NCBI RefSeq assembly: GCF_038957035.1
Contig: NZ_CP152412.1
Coordinates: forward strand, 4,522,501 to 4,586,500
Length of the DNA stretch: 64,000 nt
Source: Bradyrhizobium sp. B097
GTDB lineage: Bacteria > Pseudomonadota > Alphaproteobacteria > Rhizobiales > Xanthobacteraceae
Direction of reading: 5' to 3'
The notes under the pieces were generated by a model. That model was not told the DNA's origin. It ran no database searches and saw only the letters and a list, made by a program, of their open reading frames with translations. A program made the position numbers and the translations under genes. This document shows, one piece after another, positions 43,794-54,182 of the stretch (its first letter is position 1; every line of letters begins with the position of its first letter).

Positions 43794-44393
43794 CTATCCG
43801 CGTGGCGGCCGCCGGCGCTTCGCGGCGTGGCTTCGCGGCGACCGGGCCACGCGCGGCCGCAATCGGCTGGCAGCCTCGCGCCGCGGCTTTGCGGCCTGCG
43901 GCGGCCGCGCGAGCTCCATCAGCATGCGGAGCGCCTCGACCACCGAGCGCTGCCGCACCGTGCTGCGGCCGATCGCGCCAAATCGTTGCTCCCGATGAAC
44001 GATGCGGCCGTCGCGCGCGGCGACGGCGAAGTGCACCAGGCCGACCGGCTTGCCCGGCGTCGCGCCGCCAGGGCCCGCGATCCCGGTGATCGAGACCGCA
44101 AGGTCGACGCCGGCCTTTTCCAGTGCGCCGATCGCCATCGCGGTCGCGGTTTCCTTGCTGACCGCGCCGAACGTCTCCAGCGTTGCCGCCTTGACGCCGA
44201 GCATCGCCCGCTTGGCCTCGTTCGAATAGGTGACGAAGCCGCGGTCGATCACGTCGGAAGAGCCGGGGATATCGGTGAGCGCGCCCGCGACCAGGCCGCC
44301 GGTACAGGATTCGGCGGTCGCGATGGTCAGCTTGCGCATCCGGCACAGGTCGAGCAGCGCGCGGGAGAGGGCACGAGCGTCGCTGCCGCCCAT
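43794..44393 (-). CDS. CinA C-terminal domain protein (nicotinamide-nucleotide amidase type)
   Basis: A 199-residue stand-alone CinA C-terminal domain, the type that deamidates nicotinamide mononucleotide (PncC). TAESCTGGLVAGALTDIPGSS and the SITGIAGPGG loop are the family hallmarks. The last 40 or so residues, from AKPRREAASR on, form a strongly basic Arg/Ala/Pro tail outside the domain. The ATG at 44393 comes one base after the ispDF stop; a start at 44417 would overlap it by 23 bases. Coupling with ispDF is likely and is common in Rhizobiales. Confidence 0.87.
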   Translation of the reverse strand: MGGSDARALSRALLDLCRMRKLTIATAESCTGGLVAGALTDIPGSSDVIDRGFVTYSNEAKRAMLGVKAATLETFGAVSKETATAMAIGALEKAGVDLAVSITGIAGPGGATPGKPVGLVHFAVAARDGRIVHREQRFGAIGRSTVRQRSVVEALRMLMELARPPQAAKPRREAASRLRPRVARSPRSHAAKRRRPPRG

Positions 44394-44394
44394 G

Positions 44395-45591
44395 TCAGGC
44401 ACCCCAGCCTTTTTCATCCCAGGGCAAACGGACCGTGGCGCTTGCGGTTGCCGCGATGCCTTCCTCGCGGCCGGTGAAGCCGAGCCGCTCGCTGGTGGTG
44501 GCCTTGACCGCCACGCGCGAGATGTGGACGCCGGAGATCTCCGCGATCTTCGCCCGCATGGTGTCGCGCAGCGGCCCGATCTTCGGCCGCTCGCAGATCA
44601 GCGTCACCTCGAGATTGGCGATCCGGCCACCGCGCGCGGTGACGCGCTCGACGGCGTATTTCAGGAACTGGTCGGAGGAGGCGCCCTTCCACTTGGCGTC
44701 GCTCGGCGGGAAGTGCGAACCGATGTCGCCATCGGCCAGCGCGCCGAGGATCGCGTCGACCAGCGCATGCAGCCCGACATCGCCGTCGGAATGGGCCAGG
44801 AAGCCTTTGGTATGCGGCACGCGCACGCCGCAGATCATGACATGGTCGCCGTCGCCAAAGGCGTGCACGTCGTAGCCGGTGCCGGTCCTGATGTCGCCGA
44901 GCTGGCTTGCGAGCCGCGCTTCCTCGCGCACGAAATCTTCGGGGGTGGTGAGTTTCATGTTGGCAGCATCGCCTTCAAACGTCGCAACGGTCAATCCCGC
45001 CCATTCAGCAAGCGCGGCATCGTCGGTGAAATCGCTGCGGCCCTCGCGCGCGGCACGACGATGCGCCTCCAATATTACGTCGAAACGAAATGCCTGTGGC
45101 GTCTGCGCGATCCGCAAGCGAGCACGCTCCGGCGTCGCCTCGACATCGCCGGTATCGCCGGTGAGCTTGATCGTGTCGGTGACGGGAATGACGGGGATCG
45201 CAGCACCGGTCCGGCCGGCCGCGGCGATCGCGCGCGAGATCACGGCCGCGGTGACGAAGGGGCGCGCGGCATCGTGGATCAAGACGATGTCGGGCTTCTC
45301 GCCGGCGAGCGCCTCGAGCCCGGCATGGACTGAGGCCTGCCGGGTCGCGCCGCCCGGCGTCGGCGGTTGATGGCGGAGGCCAGCCACCGCTTCGTCGAAC
45401 AGCGCGGCATCATCGGGATTGACCACCGGCTGCACCGCAAACACGTCGGGGTGTCCGGAGAACGCCTCCATGGCGCGGTAGATCACCGTCTGTCCGCCGA
45501 TCGTCCGGTACTGCTTTGGTCCGCCTGTGCCGGCGCGCAGTCCACGGCCGGCTGCGACAAGGATGGCTGCGGTACGCTCAGGCTTCGACAT
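44395..45591 (-). CDS. ispDF: Bifunctional MEP pathway enzyme IspDF
   Basis: A 398-residue fusion of two enzymes of non-mevalonate isoprenoid synthesis. Residues 1-225 are the cytidylyltransferase IspD ([17 protein letters not shown] nucleotide loop, [10 protein letters not shown]). Residues 235-395 are the cyclodiphosphate synthase IspF, with the zinc site in [30 protein letters not shown], and [17 protein letters not shown] at the end. The fusion is usual in alphaproteobacteria. It is divergent from dusB with 252 bases between them. Confidence 0.96.
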   Translation of the reverse strand: MSKPERTAAILVAAGRGLRAGTGGPKQYRTIGGQTVIYRAMEAFSGHPDVFAVQPVVNPDDAALFDEAVAGLRHQPPTPGGATRQASVHAGLEALAGEKPDIVLIHDAARPFVTAAVISRAIAAAGRTGAAIPVIPVTDTIKLTGDTGDVEATPERARLRIAQTPQAFRFDVILEAHRRAAREGRSDFTDDAALAEWAGLTVATFEGDAANMKLTTPEDFVREEARLASQLGDIRTGTGYDVHAFGDGDHVMICGVRVPHTKGFLAHSDGDVGLHALVDAILGALADGDIGSHFPPSDAKWKGASSDQFLKYAVERVTARGGRIANLEVTLICERPKIGPLRDTMRAKIAEISGVHISRVAVKATTSERLGFTGREEGIAATASATVRLPWDEKGWGA

Positions 45592-45718
45592 ATTGAACCA
45601 GTGACAGACGAATCGGGGATGAGGGGAGCGGCGGGGGACCGCCGCGCACAGCCCTTAGCATGACCGCTGCGCAAAAACAGAGCGTTTGCGATGACTGTGG
45701 GAAAAGCGGATTTTGTTG

Positions 45719-45734
45719 CAGTGCACCTGCACTG
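45719..45734. promoter_or_regulatory. Palindrome upstream of dusB-ntrBC, possible distal NtrC site
   Basis: CAGTGCA and TGCACTG form perfect 7-base arms around a 2-base centre. The GCAC-containing halves recall NtrC half-sites, but the spacing is not that of the classical site. Its centre is about 55 bases from that of the palindrome at 45774-45788, roughly five helix turns, so both could lie on one DNA face. Confidence 0.4.
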
Positions 45735-45766
45735 ATGGTAGGAATGTCTAAACCGTAGGCATGAGC

Positions 45767-45795
45767 CTTGACTGCACAAGAATTGTGCGCAGAAT
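45767..45795 (+). promoter_or_regulatory. dusB-ntrBC promoter with embedded NtrC-like palindrome
   Basis: CTTGAC (45767-45772) and CAGAAT (45790-45795) with a 17-base spacer form a good housekeeping promoter. Almost exactly in the spacer is GCACAA-GAA-TTGTGC (45774-45788), a perfect 6-base inverted repeat with 3-base centre, matching the layout of enteric NtrC sites (TGCACCA-N3-TGGTGCA). Binding there would block polymerase, so self-repression by NtrC is predicted. Confidence 0.6.
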
Positions 45796-45843
45796 AGACG
45801 GCGTCAGCTGCAATGGCGTGGCTGACAGAACGACGAGACGGCT

Positions 45844-46878
45844 GTGACCGGCGTGCAAAGTACTCCTCGTAACCCATTGAAGATAGGCGACATTGCTGTC
45901 GCCAACCGGGTTCTCCTCGCGCCCATGTCCGGCATCACCGACGCGCCCTTCCGGCGACTCGCCGCCAGTTTGGGCGCCGGGCTGGTGGTCTCCGAGATGA
46001 CCGCCAGCGACGATCTGGTGAACGGCAAACCGACGTCGAAGCTGCGTTGTGAGGCAGCCGGGATCGGGCCGCATGTGGTTCAGCTCGCCGGCTGCGAGAC
46101 CCATTGGATGGCGGAGGGCGCGCGGATCGCCGAGGGCGCCGGCGCCGACATCATCGATATCAATATGGGCTGCCCGGCGCGCCACGTGACCGGCGGCCAG
46201 TCAGGCTCGGCCCTGATGCGCGACCTCGACCACGCGGTGACGCTGATCGAGGCGACGCTGTCGGCGGTCAAGGTGCCGGTGACCCTGAAGATGCGGCTCG
46301 GCTGGGACGATCGCTCGCTCAATGCGCCCGAACTCGCGCGCCGCGCCGAGGCATCTGGCGTGCAGATGATCACCGTGCATGGCCGCACGCGCTGCCAGTT
46401 CTACAAGGGCGAGGCCAACTGGAACGCGGTGCGCGCGGTCAAGGACGCCGTCACGATCCCGGTCGTGGTCAATGGCGACATCACCTCGTTCGACAAGGCT
46501 CTCGGCGCGCTGGAGATGTCGGGCGCCGACGCCGTCATGATCGGCCGCGGCGCGCAGGGCCAGCCCTGGCTGCCCGGCCAGATCGGTCGCCGGCTCGAGA
46601 CCGGCGTCGCCGAGGCTGCGCCGTCGCTCGCCGAGCAGCTCAAGCATGTTCGCGCGCTCTATGACGAGGTCTGCAGCCACTATGGCCTGCGCATCGGACT
46701 CAGGCATGCGCGCAAGCATCTCGGCTGGGCGCTGGAGACTGCTGCGACCTATAGCTGCGCGCCGGCGGCAACGTTGAAGACCTGGCGGCAGGCGATCCTG
46801 ACCTCGGAGCAGCCGTCCAGCGTGCATCGCGCGCTCGAGGACGCCTATGACGACTTTGCCTGGAGTGCTGCCGCATGA
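45844..46878 (+). CDS. dusB: tRNA-dihydrouridine synthase DusB (NifR3-like)
   Basis: A 344-residue FMN enzyme that reduces uridine to dihydrouridine in tRNA. It shows [18 protein letters not shown], the catalytic cysteine in [19 protein letters not shown], and [11 protein letters not shown]. The start is a GTG at 45844; no ATG fits the conserved N-terminus. It overlaps ntrB by four bases (ATGA). The dusB-ntrB-ntrC order is long known as nifR3-ntrBC in purple bacteria and rhizobia. Confidence 0.94.
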   Translation: MTGVQSTPRNPLKIGDIAVANRVLLAPMSGITDAPFRRLAASLGAGLVVSEMTASDDLVNGKPTSKLRCEAAGIGPHVVQLAGCETHWMAEGARIAEGAGADIIDINMGCPARHVTGGQSGSALMRDLDHAVTLIEATLSAVKVPVTLKMRLGWDDRSLNAPELARRAEASGVQMITVHGRTRCQFYKGEANWNAVRAVKDAVTIPVVVNGDITSFDKALGALEMSGADAVMIGRGAQGQPWLPGQIGRRLETGVAEAAPSLAEQLKHVRALYDEVCSHYGLRIGLRHARKHLGWALETAATYSCAPAATLKTWRQAILTSEQPSSVHRALEDAYDDFAWSAAA

Positions 46879-48041
46879 CGTCAGCCATGGAATTTCGCCG
46901 GCCCGTGCCCACCGACGGCGAGGCCATCCTCAACGCGCTGCCCAATCCGGTGCTGCTGGTCGCACCCGACGGACGGATCGTCGATGCCAACATCGCCGCC
47001 GAATCCTTCTTCGAGATCTCGACGCAGTTCTTGCGCCGGCAGTCGCTGAAGGAACTGGTGCCGTTCGGCAGTCCGCTGCTCGCGCTGATCGAGCAGGTGC
47101 GGGCGAGCGGCTCGCCGGTCAATGAATACAAGGTCGATCTCGGCACGCCACGGATCGGCGGCGATCGTCAGGTCGACCTGCACGTCGCGCCGCTGACCGA
47201 GCGGCCCGGACATATCGTGGTGATGCTGCAGGAGCGCACCATCGCCGACAAGATGGACCGCCAGCTCACCCATCGCAGCGCGGCGCGCTCAGTGATCGCG
47301 CTGGCCGCGATGCTCGCCCATGAGATCAAGAATCCGCTGTCCGGCATCCGCGGCGCCGCGCAGTTGCTGGAGCAGCAGGCATCCTCCGAGGACCGGCTGT
47401 TGACGCGGCTGATCTGCGACGAGGCAGACCGCATCGTGACGCTGGTCGACCGCATGGAAGTGTTCGGCGACGACCGTCCGGTGGCGCGTGGCCCGGTCAA
47501 CATCCATTCCGTGCTCGACCATGTGAAGCGCCTCGCGCAGTCCGGCTTCGCGCGCAACGTCCGCTTCATCGAGGACTATGATCCGTCGCTGCCGCCGGTG
47601 CTGGCCAACCAGGACCAGCTGATCCAGGTGTTCCTCAACCTGGTGAAGAACGCGGCTGAAGCGGTTGCCGATCTCGGTACCGATGCGGAGATCCACCTCA
47701 CCACGGCGTTCCGGCCCGGCGTGCGGCTGTCGGTGCCAGGCAAGAAATCGCGGGTCTCGCTGCCGCTGGAATTCTGCGTCAAGGACAACGGCAGTGGCGT
47801 GCCGGAAGACCTGTTGCCGAACCTGTTCGATCCCTTCGTCACCACCAAGCAGACCGGCAGCGGGCTCGGCCTCGCGCTGGTCGCCAAGATCGTCGGCGAT
47901 CACGGCGGCATCATCGAATGCGAGTCGCAGCCGCGCAAGACCATCTTCCGCGTGCTGATGCCGATGTACAGCGCCGCCAAGCAACACGACCATAGCAACC
48001 GCGATGACGTTCCGGGTACGTCCTCGCCTGCCTCACGATGA
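46875..48041 (+). CDS. ntrB: Nitrogen regulation sensor histidine kinase NtrB
   Basis: A 388-residue soluble kinase. An N-terminal PAS domain covers about residues 15-125. The phospho-acceptor histidine lies in [23 protein letters not shown] near residue 148. N-box [11 protein letters not shown] and the glycine boxes [18 protein letters not shown] and SGLGLALV follow. It phosphorylates NtrC when nitrogen is short and is turned around by PII. It is coupled to dusB by a 4-base overlap and ends 9 bases before ntrC. Confidence 0.95.
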   Translation: MTSAMEFRRPVPTDGEAILNALPNPVLLVAPDGRIVDANIAAESFFEISTQFLRRQSLKELVPFGSPLLALIEQVRASGSPVNEYKVDLGTPRIGGDRQVDLHVAPLTERPGHIVVMLQERTIADKMDRQLTHRSAARSVIALAAMLAHEIKNPLSGIRGAAQLLEQQASSEDRLLTRLICDEADRIVTLVDRMEVFGDDRPVARGPVNIHSVLDHVKRLAQSGFARNVRFIEDYDPSLPPVLANQDQLIQVFLNLVKNAAEAVADLGTDAEIHLTTAFRPGVRLSVPGKKSRVSLPLEFCVKDNGSGVPEDLLPNLFDPFVTTKQTGSGLGLALVAKIVGDHGGIIECESQPRKTIFRVLMPMYSAAKQHDHSNRDDVPGTSSPASR

Positions 48042-48050
48042 GGAACAACA

Positions 48051-49493
<1,443 letters not shown>

Positions 49494-49613
49494 GGCTGAC
49501 GGGGCGGGGTGCGAGCCTCGCTACCGTTTTTGAGCAGTCACAAATGGTTTTGAGGACACGGCGCCGCACCTCGGCTTGCGCCGCGGAAATGTCGCAATTC
49601 GGCAACATTGTGA

Positions 49614-49619
49614 TATGAT
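49614..49619 (+). promoter_or_regulatory. Possible -10 element upstream of ntrY
   Basis: TATGAT lies 52 bases before the ntrY ATG in the 177-base gap after ntrC. The -35 region is poor (TCGCAA, 16-base spacer). A separate ntrYX promoter is known in other bacteria, which is the main reason to list it. Confidence 0.3.
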
Positions 49620-49670
49620 TGCATCAGTTCGCAATTCCCGCGGGCGATCGCACTCAGCTCAATTGCCGGT

Positions 49671-52145
49671 ATGACCAGCGCAGAGACCACCGCTTCAACG
49701 TTACACGCGCCCCCGGCCGAGCCCACTGCAGAGGCGCGGGGCTTCCCGCTGCGGCGCTGGCTGGCGCCGTTTGCCGTGGCGATTGCGCTGCTGTCCGGCT
49801 TCCTCACCTTCGTGGTGCTGACCAACCTGACCCCGATCGAGCCGACGCCTGAGGTGGTCCGCTCCTTCCTGATGATCAATGCCGGCACAATCCTGCTGCT
49901 GGTCGGCATCATCGTCCGCGAAGTCTGGCAGATGGTGCAGGCGAGGCGGCGCGGCCGGGCGGCGGCGCGGCTGCATGTCCAGATCGTCGGCCTGTTCTCG
50001 GTGATCGCGGTGCTGCCCGCCGTGCTGGTGTCGATCGTTGCCAACGTCACCATCGAGCGCGGCCTCGACCGGCTGTTCTCGGGTCCCACCAAGGAGGTGA
50101 TCCAGAACTCGCTGACGATCGCCAGCGCCTACATGCAGGAGCATGCGCAGCTGATCCGCGGCGACATCCTGGGCATGGCCAGCGACATCTCCCGTGCGCG
50201 CCTGACGCCGCTCTACGACCAGGATCGCCTCTCGTTTCGCGAGTTCCTGACCGCCGCCGCGGCCGCGCGCAATCTGCCGGTCGTGGTCCTGATGGACAAG
50301 AACGGCAACATCCTGGAGAGCGCCGAGACCGGGATCAGCCTGAGCTATGCGCTGCCGCCGCCCGAATTTCTGAGCAAGGTCAACGATACCGAGCCCGAAA
50401 TCTCAGTGTTCCCGGAGAGCTATGTCGCCTCTGTGGTCCGTCTCAAGACCTTCGACGACACCTTCCTCTATGTGGCTCGCCTGCTTGATCCGGCGGTCGT
50501 TGCCCAGCTCAAGCAGACCCAGACCAGCGCCGCCGAATATGCCCAGCTCGAGACCCGCCGGCTGGGCATCCAGGTGGCGTTCGCGCTGATGTTCGCGGTG
50601 ATCGCGCTGACCATCCTGATGGCCTCCGTGCTGATCGGCCTCAACTTTGCCAACGGGCTGGTGTCGCCGATCCGCCAGCTGATGGGCGCGGCGAGCGAGA
50701 TTTCGACCGGTAACCTCGACGTCCAGGTGCCGGTCCACAGATCGGCAAGCGACCTCGCGCTGCTCGGCGAAATCTTCAACAAGATGACCCAGGAGCTGCG
50801 CACCCAGCGCAACGAGCTGGTCGATGCCAGCGAGACCATCGACAGCCGCCGCCGCTTCATCGAGGCGGTGCTGTCGTCTGCCAGCGCAGGGATCATCGGG
50901 GTCGACGCCTCAGGCACCATCGGCGTCCTCAACCGTTCGGCGGAGAAGCTGATCGGGCATGCCGAGTCGGAGACGCTCGGCCATCCGCTCTCGGACGTGC
51001 TGCCCGAGCTCGACGAGATGATGAAGACCGCGCGCGAGGGCACGCAGCGCCTGGTGCAGGGGCAGGTAACGATCCTGCGCGACGGCAATGAGCGCAATCT
51101 GTCGGTTCGCGTCTCGGCCGAGCAGACCAGCCAGTCCCGCGACAGCTACATCATCACGCTCGACGACATCACCGAACTGGTCTCCGCGCAGCGCACCTCG
51201 GCCTGGGGCGACGTCGCTCGCCGCATTGCCCACGAGATCAAGAACCCGCTGACCCCGATCCAGCTCTCGGCCGAGCGGATCCGCCGCAAGTTCGGCAAGA
51301 CCATCACCGAAGAGAAGGACAAGTCGATCTTCGAGCAGTGCACTGACACCATCGTGCGCCAGGTCGACGACATCAGGCGCATGGTCGACGAGTTCTCGCG
51401 CTTTGCGCGGATGCCGAAGCCCGTGATGGAAGGCGAGGACGTCGCCGACGTGGTCCGTCAGGCGGTGTTCCTGATGAAGGTCGCGCATCCCGATCTCGAC
51501 ATCGAGGCCGACATCAAGCAGTCGCCGCTGCCGGCACAGTTCGACCGCAGGCTGATCTCGCAGGCGCTGACCAACATCATCAAGAACGCGACCGAGGCGA
51601 TCGAGCAGGTTCCGCGCGAGGAGCTCGGCAAGGGCCGCATCGACGTCGTGGCGCAGCGCGAAGGCGACGACATCCTGATCGATGTCGTCGACAACGGCAT
51701 CGGCCTGCCCAAGGTCGCCCGTGCGCGGCTGCTCGAGCCCTATGTCACGACGCGGGCCAAGGGCACCGGTCTTGGACTTGCGATCGTCGGCCGCGTTCTC
51801 GAGGACCATGGCGGCCGCATCGAGCTCAAGGACGCGTCCGATTTCCGCGACGGCCAGCGCGGTGCCTGGATGCGGCTGCGCTTTTCCGTCACGGGCCAGG
51901 CGGCCAAGCCCGAGAACAAGCCGGAGAACAAGGAACAAAAGCCGGACGTGAAATCATCCGACCCCGTCAGCGAAAAAAATCCGCTGCAAGAGCCGACCAA
52001 CGGCCCGGCACAGGCGACCAACAATGAACCAAAAATCCAAGAACCGATCCAAGAACCCGATCAGCAAGAACCAAATAACCAAGAGCCAAATGCGCAACAG
52101 CCAAGAAGCCAACAGCCAAGACTCAAAGCCGCGACGGGCGACTGA
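49671..52145 (+). CDS. ntrY: Sensor histidine kinase NtrY
   Basis: An 824-residue membrane-bound kinase, partner of NtrX. Transmembrane segments are near residues 30-55, 62-82, 100-122 and 300-325. A HAMP domain (about 325-380) and a PAS domain (390-500) follow. The H-box is [23 protein letters not shown] near residue 525, with N-box NIIKNATEAI and GIGLPK/TGLGLAIVGR further on. About 80 residues after the kinase (from residue 744) form an A-rich, Q/E/P/N repetitive tail. The ntrYX pair responds to nitrogen, redox or envelope signals in different species. It ends 17 bases before ntrX. Confidence 0.95.
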   Translation: MTSAETTASTLHAPPAEPTAEARGFPLRRWLAPFAVAIALLSGFLTFVVLTNLTPIEPTPEVVRSFLMINAGTILLLVGIIVREVWQMVQARRRGRAAARLHVQIVGLFSVIAVLPAVLVSIVANVTIERGLDRLFSGPTKEVIQNSLTIASAYMQEHAQLIRGDILGMASDISRARLTPLYDQDRLSFREFLTAAAAARNLPVVVLMDKNGNILESAETGISLSYALPPPEFLSKVNDTEPEISVFPESYVASVVRLKTFDDTFLYVARLLDPAVVAQLKQTQTSAAEYAQLETRRLGIQVAFALMFAVIALTILMASVLIGLNFANGLVSPIRQLMGAASEISTGNLDVQVPVHRSASDLALLGEIFNKMTQELRTQRNELVDASETIDSRRRFIEAVLSSASAGIIGVDASGTIGVLNRSAEKLIGHAESETLGHPLSDVLPELDEMMKTAREGTQRLVQGQVTILRDGNERNLSVRVSAEQTSQSRDSYIITLDDITELVSAQRTSAWGDVARRIAHEIKNPLTPIQLSAERIRRKFGKTITEEKDKSIFEQCTDTIVRQVDDIRRMVDEFSRFARMPKPVMEGEDVADVVRQAVFLMKVAHPDLDIEADIKQSPLPAQFDRRLISQALTNIIKNATEAIEQVPREELGKGRIDVVAQREGDDILIDVVDNGIGLPKVARARLLEPYVTTRAKGTGLGLAIVGRVLEDHGGRIELKDASDFRDGQRGAWMRLRFSVTGQAAKPENKPENKEQKPDVKSSDPVSEKNPLQEPTNGPAQATNNEPKIQEPIQEPDQQEPNNQEPNAQQPRSQQPRLKAATGD

Positions 52146-52162
52146 CAACGCAGGTGTAACCC

Positions 52163-53533
52163 ATGGCAAGTGACATTCTGATTGTCGACGACGAAGCTGA
52201 CATTCGTGACCTCGTTGCGGGTATCCTGGACGATGAGGGGTTCTCCACGCGCACCGCGCGCGACAGCGATTCGGCGCTTGCCGAGATCGCCAACCGCCGC
52301 CCGAACCTGATCTTCCTCGACATCTGGCTGCAGGGCTCCAAGCTCGACGGCCTGCAGCTGCTCGAGCAGATCAAGAAGGACAATGCCGATCTGCCGGTCG
52401 TGATGATCTCCGGCCACGGCAACATCGAAACCGCCGTCGCCGCGATCAAGCGCGGTGCCTATGACTTCATCGAGAAGCCGTTCAAGTCGGACCGGCTGAT
52501 CCTGGTGGCGACGCGGGCGCTGGAGACCTCGCGGCTCAAGCGCGAGGTCAAGGAGCTCAAGCAACTGGCGCCGGCGGCGAGCGTGCTGACCGGCCGCTCG
52601 GCCTGCATGAACCAGCTGCGCCAGACCATCGACCGCGCCGCCAAGGCCAACAGCCGCATCCTGATCGTCGGCCCTTCGGGCGCCGGCAAGGAGCTCGCCG
52701 CGCGCACGCTGCATCACGCATCCGGGCGCGCCGAGGGGCCGTTCGTGGTGATCAATGCGGCCGCGATCACGCCGGAGCGCATGGAGATCGAGCTGTTCGG
52801 CATCGAGGGATCGAACGGCGAGCAGCAGCGCAAGGCCGGTGCGCTCGAGGAAGCGCATGGCGGCACGCTGTTCATCGACGAGATCGCGGACATGCCGCGC
52901 GAGACCCAGAACAAGATCCTGCGCGTGCTGGTCGATCAAACCTTCCAGCGCCAGGGCGGCACCGGCAAGGTCCATGTCGACGTCCGCATCATCTCCTCGA
53001 CCGCGCGCAATCTCGAGGAGGAGATCGCGGCGGGCCGTTTCCGCGAGGATCTCTATCATCGCCTCTCGGTGGTGCCGATCCGGGTGCCGCCGCTGTCGGA
53101 GCGCCGCGAGGACATCCCCGAGCTGATCGACTATTTCATGGACCAGATCTCGGCGGCCACCGGCCTGCCGAAGCGGCAGATCGGACAGGACGCGATGGCC
53201 GTGCTGCAATCGCATGTCTGGCCGGGCAACGTCCGCCAGCTCCGCAACAATGTCGAGCGCGTGATGATCCTGGCCGGCGGCGGCCCAGAGGCGATCATCA
53301 CCGCCGACATGCTGCCGCAGGACGTCGGCTCGATGGTGCCGGCGATGCCGACCTCCAACAATGGCGAGCACATCATGGGCCTGCCGCTGCGCGAGGCGCG
53401 CGAGGTGTTCGAGCGCGATTATCTGATCGCCCAGATCAGCCGCTTCTCCGGCAACATTTCGCGCACCGCGGAGTTCGTCGGCATGGAGCGCTCGGCGCTG
53501 CATCGCAAGCTGAAGGCGCTCGGGGTCGGCTAA
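52163..53533 (+). CDS. ntrX: Response regulator NtrX
   Basis: A 456-residue regulator. The receiver aspartate is in FLDIWLQGSKLDG. The AAA+ domain has Walker A GPSGAGKE and Walker B TLFIDEIAD, but the GAFTGA loop is absent: after ELFGIEG comes SNGEQQRKAGALEEAHGG. This means it should not activate sigma-54 polymerase in the classical way and may act as an ordinary repressor or activator, as proposed for NtrX in other alphaproteobacteria. The Fis-type helix-turn-helix NISRTAEFVGMERSALHRKLKAL ends the protein. The last bases, including the stop, are tandemly duplicated (53517-53548). Confidence 0.95.
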   Translation: MASDILIVDDEADIRDLVAGILDDEGFSTRTARDSDSALAEIANRRPNLIFLDIWLQGSKLDGLQLLEQIKKDNADLPVVMISGHGNIETAVAAIKRGAYDFIEKPFKSDRLILVATRALETSRLKREVKELKQLAPAASVLTGRSACMNQLRQTIDRAAKANSRILIVGPSGAGKELAARTLHHASGRAEGPFVVINAAAITPERMEIELFGIEGSNGEQQRKAGALEEAHGGTLFIDEIADMPRETQNKILRVLVDQTFQRQGGTGKVHVDVRIISSTARNLEEEIAAGRFREDLYHRLSVVPIRVPPLSERREDIPELIDYFMDQISAATGLPKRQIGQDAMAVLQSHVWPGNVRQLRNNVERVMILAGGGPEAIITADMLPQDVGSMVPAMPTSNNGEHIMGLPLREAREVFERDYLIAQISRFSGNISRTAEFVGMERSALHRKLKALGVG

Positions 53534-53548
53534 CGCTCGGGGTCGGCT
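53517..53548 (+). repeat. 15-base tandem repeat across the ntrX stop codon
   Basis: CGCTCGGGGTCGGCT occurs at 53517-53531 and again at 53534-53548, with a period of 17. The first copy leads into the TAA stop of ntrX and the second into TGA. It looks like a recent slippage duplication. Confidence 0.8.
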
Positions 53549-53922
53549 GATCCGATACGCCCCGTCCGGCAATCGCCGGCGGTCTGGCGCGAAGCCTCGG
53601 CGGTCACCCGCCGGGGATGCAAGGCCAGGCTCGGGTCCGGGTGGGCCGGCCAGCGAGGTCAGGGCAGGGCGGGCACAGCCGGGGGATTTATCCACTCTCC
53701 ACGAGAATATTCGTCTCTTTCCCTGCACTTTCTTAGAATTGCCACCGTGTTCCTCCCGACTGCACCGCGAACCGGCTTGCCTAAAAACCGCGCGTAGCCT
53801 CTAATCCTACCGCTACGCCTGCCAGAGGGGGATCTCAGGGCAGGTGGGCGGCTGGAGGAGGCTCCGTCAGAGAGCCGCAACCGGTTCAATAAAAAGAAGC
53901 ACAAGCTTGCGGGACAAAAACA
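53534..53922. other. Intergenic region ntrX / hfq
   Basis: This 389-base gap has no credible gene. It starts with the tandem repeat described at 53517. The middle part has AT-richer stretches near 53690-53760. A promoter candidate for hfq is at 53776-53805. The last 40 bases before hfq are rich in A, which fits the leader of a strongly translated gene. Confidence 0.45.
53776..53805 (+). promoter_or_regulatory. Candidate hfq promoter
   Basis: CTTGCC (53776-53781) and TCTAAT (53800-53805) with an 18-base spacer resemble the housekeeping consensus. A GCGTAG/CTACGC dyad (53792-53797 with 53813-53818) flanks the -10 and could be an operator. It lies about 118 bases before the hfq ATG. Confidence 0.5.
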
Positions 53923-54171
53923 ATGGCGGCAGACCGCGCACAAAATCTACAAGACACCTTCCTTAATCACGTTCGTAAAACAAAAACGCCACTGACGATA
54001 TTTCTGGTCAACGGGGTAAAGCTGCAGGGCATTGTCACATGGTTCGACAATTTCTGCTTGCTGCTGCGGCGCGACGGTCACTCGCAGCTTGTCTACAAGC
54101 ACGCGATCTCGACCATCATGCCCGGCGCTCCGATTCAGCTGTTCGAAGGTGGTGAGGACGCACCGGCTTGA
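53923..54171 (+). CDS. hfq: RNA-binding protein Hfq
   Basis: An 82-residue Sm-like RNA chaperone that forms a hexamer and helps small RNAs pair with mRNAs. The Sm1 motif is [30 protein letters not shown] and the Sm2 motif [10 protein letters not shown]. Size and sequence are typical of alphaproteobacteria, where Hfq is also needed for nifA expression. It starts with ATG at 53923 and is followed after 11 bases by hflX, a conserved pair. The short C-terminal tail ends with EGGEDAPA. Confidence 0.97.
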   Translation: MAADRAQNLQDTFLNHVRKTKTPLTIFLVNGVKLQGIVTWFDNFCLLLRRDGHSQLVYKHAISTIMPGAPIQLFEGGEDAPA

Positions 54172-54182
54172 GAGTGAACTGA

